A stretch of DNA of 7,296 nucleotides from Planctomycetota bacterium (GTDB taxonomy: Bacteria; Planctomycetota; Phycisphaerae; Sedimentisphaerales; Anaerohalosphaeraceae). The stretch lies in contig QNBS01000115.1 of the NCBI GenBank assembly GCA_003644175.1, forward strand, positions 1 to 7,296, written 5' to 3'. Position numbers and translations under genes: made by a program. The notes under the pieces were generated by a model. It saw only the letters and a program-made list of their open reading frames with translations, ran no database searches and had not been told where the DNA came from. This document shows, piece after piece, positions 4,678-7,296 of this stretch; positions within the stretch are counted from its first letter, which is position 1; each line of letters starts with the position of its first letter.

Positions 4678-7296
4678 ATGACCGGACACGCAAAAAACCT
4701 GTATATCATTGACGGGCACGCCCATATCTACGCCGCCTACTATGCGCCGATGCGGCCGCTGAGCAGCCCTTCCGGCGAGCCGACCAAGGCGACCTATGTC
4801 TTCACCACGGCGATACTCGGACTCATCAAACGCAGGAAGCCCGATATGCTCGTGGTGGCGATGGACTCCAAAGGACCGACGTTTCGCTCGGAGATTTACG
4901 CCGAGTACAAGGCCCATCGGCCGCCTATGCCGGACGATATGCCCGTGCAGATAGACCGTATCGAGCAGATTTTGAACGCCATGAACATTCCCATTCTCCG
5001 CGTGGACGGTTACGAAGCCGACGACATAATAGGAACGCTTGCCCGGCGTGCGTCGGAAAAAGGCATCGACACCTTTATCTGCTCCAAAGACAAGGACATG
5101 CTCCAGCTTCTCGACGAGCACACGTTTGCCTACGACATGAAGAAAGACGAGATCACCGACACCGAGTCGATGAAGGCCCAAATGGGCATAACGCCTGCGC
5201 AGTTTATCGACGTCCTCGCCCTGCAAGGCGATACGGCCGACAATATCCCCGGCGTCAAGGACGTGGGGCCCAAGACGGCGATTCAGTGGATACAGAAATA
5301 CGGCTCCTTAGAGGAACTGTACGCCCACGCCGACGAGATCGCCGGCAAACGCGGCGATAATCTGCGAAGCTCGAAGGACCAGGCGCTGATGAGCCGCCAA
5401 CTCGTGATAATCAACCGCCAAACTCCTATCGAAATCGATTACGACGCCTTCGCATTATCCGAGCCGGACAAGGCCGGACTCGGCGAGTTGTTTGCCGAGT
5501 TGGGCTTTACGCGCCTTATTACCCAGCTTGGCCTGCCCAAAGTCGAAGGAACCGAGGCAGCCGAAGCAGTCAAATCCAGGAAAACAGGTAAAAAAGACTA
5601 CAAGCTGATCGACACACAGGAAAAGTTCGACAAATTCGTCGCCGAACTGAAAAAGCAGAAGATATTCGCCGTCGATACCGAGACCACCGCTCTGGACGCC
5701 ATGCGCGCCGATCTCGTCGGCATGAGTTTTTGCTGGGTGGCGCACGCGGCGTACTATCTTCCGGTTAAAGCGCCGTTAGGACAGAAACATCTGGACGTCG
5801 GCATTGTTCGCAAAAAAATCGCACCCCTCCTCGCCGATGAGAAGATAAAGAAAATCGGCCAGAACATAAAATATGACATGCTCATTTTGCACAATGCGCA
5901 GATGCCGCTCAAGGGCATTTACTTCGACACGATGGTCGCCTCTTACTGTCTCGCCGCCGACCGGCAGAGCCATTCGATGGACATGATGGCGAAGGACTAT
6001 CTCGACTATGAGCCGATCCCCATATCGGCCCTGATCGGCAAGGGCAAGAACCAGCTCACTTTCGATATGGTCGATACGCAGGCCGCCGCCGAATACGCCG
6101 CCGAAGACGCCGATGTGACGTTGCAGCTTTACGAATACCTGACGGCGCAACTCGATGCGCAACCCGGGATCAAAAAGCTCTTTGATGAAGTGGAAATGCC
6201 CCTCGTCTCGGTGCTTGCGCAAATGGAACAAAACGGCGTCTCGCTCGACGTCAGGCTTCTCAGAGACATGTCGCATACTATCACCGAAAACATCGAGCGT
6301 TTGAAGGAGGATATCTACGCTCGGGCGGGGACGGTTTTCAATATCGACAGCACAAAGCAGCTTTCGCAGGTGCTCTTCGACCGGCTGGGCCTTACATCGC
6401 TTAAGATGGGCAAGACAAGCAGAAGCACCGACGCGGCGGTTCTGGACCAGATCAAAAGCGAACATGAAATCGTTCCGCTGATCCTACAGTACCGCCAATT
6501 GGTCAAGTTGAAAAACACTTACGTCGACAAGCTCGGCAAGCTCATCAATCCGCGGACCAACCGCGTCCACGCCTCATTCAACCAGACCGTTACCGCTACC
6601 GGCAGACTGAGTTCCTACTACCCGAATCTCCAGAATATCCCCGTTCGCACGGAATTGGGGCGAAAGATACGCTCGGCATTCATCCCCGCCGACAAGAACG
6701 ACTGCATACTCAGCGCCGACTATTCCCAGATCGAACTGCGGCTGCTGGCTCACTTCTCCGACGACGAGGCCCTGAAACAGGCCTTTGCCGAAGACCGCGA
6801 CATTCACGCCTTTGTCGCATCGCAGGTCTTCGGCGTGCCCCTGTCGGAAGTAACCGGTGATATGCGAGCCCGCTCAAAAGCGGTCAACTTCGGCATCATC
6901 TACGGGCAGGGCGCCTTCGGTCTGTCGCAATCGATCGGCATCAGCCAGACCGAAGCGAAAAAGTTTATCGATGACTACTTCGCCCGATACAGTTCCATCC
7001 GCGCGTTCATGGACGGCGCGGTCGCCAGGGCCAAAAAAGACGGTTTCGCCGAGACCATGTTGGGCAGACGTCGCCCCATCACGGGCCTTTTGGCCAGGAA
7101 CTTTAACAAACGCGCCCAGGCCGAGCGCCTGGTAATTAACACAATCATCCAGGGCTCCGCCGCCGACCTCATCAAAGTCGCCATGATAAACATCCAGAAA
7201 AAAATCGACGCCGAAGAAATGCCCGTCAAAATGATCCTCCAGATACACGACGAACTGGTCTTTGAGCTGCCAAAAAAAGACGCCGCCAAATACGCC
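4678..7296 (+). CDS. polA: DNA polymerase I (3' end outside window)
   Basis: 873 codons are open to the window edge. All three domains are present. 5'-nuclease (about 1-290): Asp12 in IIDG, YEADDIIGTLAR (112-123), SKDKDM (136-141) and GDTADNIPGVKDVGPKTA (184-201). 3'-5' proofreading domain (about 305-490) with intact ExoI D333-T-E335, ExoII GQNIKYD (Asp400) and ExoIII YAAED (Tyr473, Asp477). Polymerase (about 500 on): TGRLSS (641-646), motif A DYSQIELR (681-688), motif B R730...K734...F738...Y742 on the O helix, and motif C HDE (857-859). Only the last few tens of residues are missing, judged from the 928-residue E. coli enzyme. It fills gaps, removes RNA primers and serves excision repair. 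The start ATG is the only in-frame start codon near the N-terminal IIDG motif; it lacks a ribosome site. Oddity: Tyr647-Tyr648 replace the usual Ser/Thr-Asp/Glu before PNLQNIP. The gene is transcribed divergently from pilT. Confidence 0.97.
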   Translation, partial: MTGHAKNLYIIDGHAHIYAAYYAPMRPLSSPSGEPTKATYVFTTAILGLIKRRKPDMLVVAMDSKGPTFRSEIYAEYKAHRPPMPDDMPVQIDRIEQILNAMNIPILRVDGYEADDIIGTLARRASEKGIDTFICSKDKDMLQLLDEHTFAYDMKKDEITDTESMKAQMGITPAQFIDVLALQGDTADNIPGVKDVGPKTAIQWIQKYGSLEELYAHADEIAGKRGDNLRSSKDQALMSRQLVIINRQTPIEIDYDAFALSEPDKAGLGELFAELGFTRLITQLGLPKVEGTEAAEAVKSRKTGKKDYKLIDTQEKFDKFVAELKKQKIFAVDTETTALDAMRADLVGMSFCWVAHAAYYLPVKAPLGQKHLDVGIVRKKIAPLLADEKIKKIGQNIKYDMLILHNAQMPLKGIYFDTMVASYCLAADRQSHSMDMMAKDYLDYEPIPISALIGKGKNQLTFDMVDTQAAAEYAAEDADVTLQLYEYLTAQLDAQPGIKKLFDEVEMPLVSVLAQMEQNGVSLDVRLLRDMSHTITENIERLKEDIYARAGTVFNIDSTKQLSQVLFDRLGLTSLKMGKTSRSTDAAVLDQIKSEHEIVPLILQYRQLVKLKNTYVDKLGKLINPRTNRVHASFNQTVTATGRLSSYYPNLQNIPVRTELGRKIRSAFIPADKNDCILSADYSQIELRLLAHFSDDEALKQAFAEDRDIHAFVASQVFGVPLSEVTGDMRARSKAVNFGIIYGQGAFGLSQSIGISQTEAKKFIDDYFARYSSIRAFMDGAVARAKKDGFAETMLGRRRPITGLLARNFNKRAQAERLVINTIIQGSAADLIKVAMINIQKKIDAEEMPVKMILQIHDELVFELPKKDAAKYA

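Noticed and set aside
4546..5226. 226-codon open frame on the - strand overlapping the start of polA
   Set aside because: It is antisense to the conserved 5'-nuclease domain of polA, runs through the divergent promoter region, and its His/Arg/Val-rich protein has no recognisable motif.
5776..6465. 229-codon open frame on the - strand inside polA
   Set aside because: The opposite strand encodes the PolA exonuclease and polymerase domains with all key residues; the antisense product has no family features and is a by-product of codon bias.
1..7296. CRISPR array, transposon, tRNA or phage-defence genes
   Set aside because: No regularly spaced repeats, terminal inverted repeats, tRNA-like cloverleaf or defence-protein motifs were seen; the coding space is fully accounted for by five ordinary genes.

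Overview
The window looks like a chromosomal segment of a planctomycete, most likely from the Phycisphaerae/Sedimentisphaerales side. This is inferred from four things: a sulfatase carrying C-terminal HEAT-like repeats, a PD40-type propeller lipoprotein next to it, a membrane protein with the N-terminal CPxC...CxxC zinc ribbon common in Planctomycetes, and a proofreading-competent PolA. Base composition is moderately GC-rich and even throughout. I see no insertion sequence, integrase, tRNA, rRNA, CRISPR array or phage gene.

Layout. (1) Positions 2-1015, + strand: the C-terminal part of a sulfatase whose catalytic half lies upstream of the window. (2) Positions 1126-2421, + strand: an exported, probably lipid-anchored beta-propeller protein of unknown function, with its own candidate promoter in the 110-bp gap and a hairpin terminator behind it. 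These two genes form a carbohydrate/sulfate-ester style neighbourhood. (3) Positions 2467-4549, - strand: two closely spaced genes, pilT (retraction ATPase of type IV pili, promoter-proximal) and a zinc-ribbon six-helix membrane protein starting 7 nt after the pilT stop. They converge on the propeller gene at the terminator hairpin. (4) Positions 4550-4677: a 128-bp divergent intergenic region with two back-to-back sigma70-type promoters and a 13-bp perfect palindrome over the predicted pilT transcription start. (5) Positions 4678-7296, + strand: polA, DNA polymerase I, running off the right edge after 873 codons, just past polymerase motif C.

The genes fall into three functional groups: sulfated-polymer handling outside the cytoplasm (sulfatase, propeller), pilus retraction/membrane (pilT and partner), and DNA repair/replication (polA). 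The most interesting regulatory observation is that polA has a strong promoter whose predicted start coincides with its ATG and no Shine-Dalgarno, which suggests a leaderless mRNA. I found no convincing evidence of a wholly new system; the best candidates for new biology are the uncharacterised propeller lipoprotein and the zinc-ribbon membrane protein coupled to pilT.
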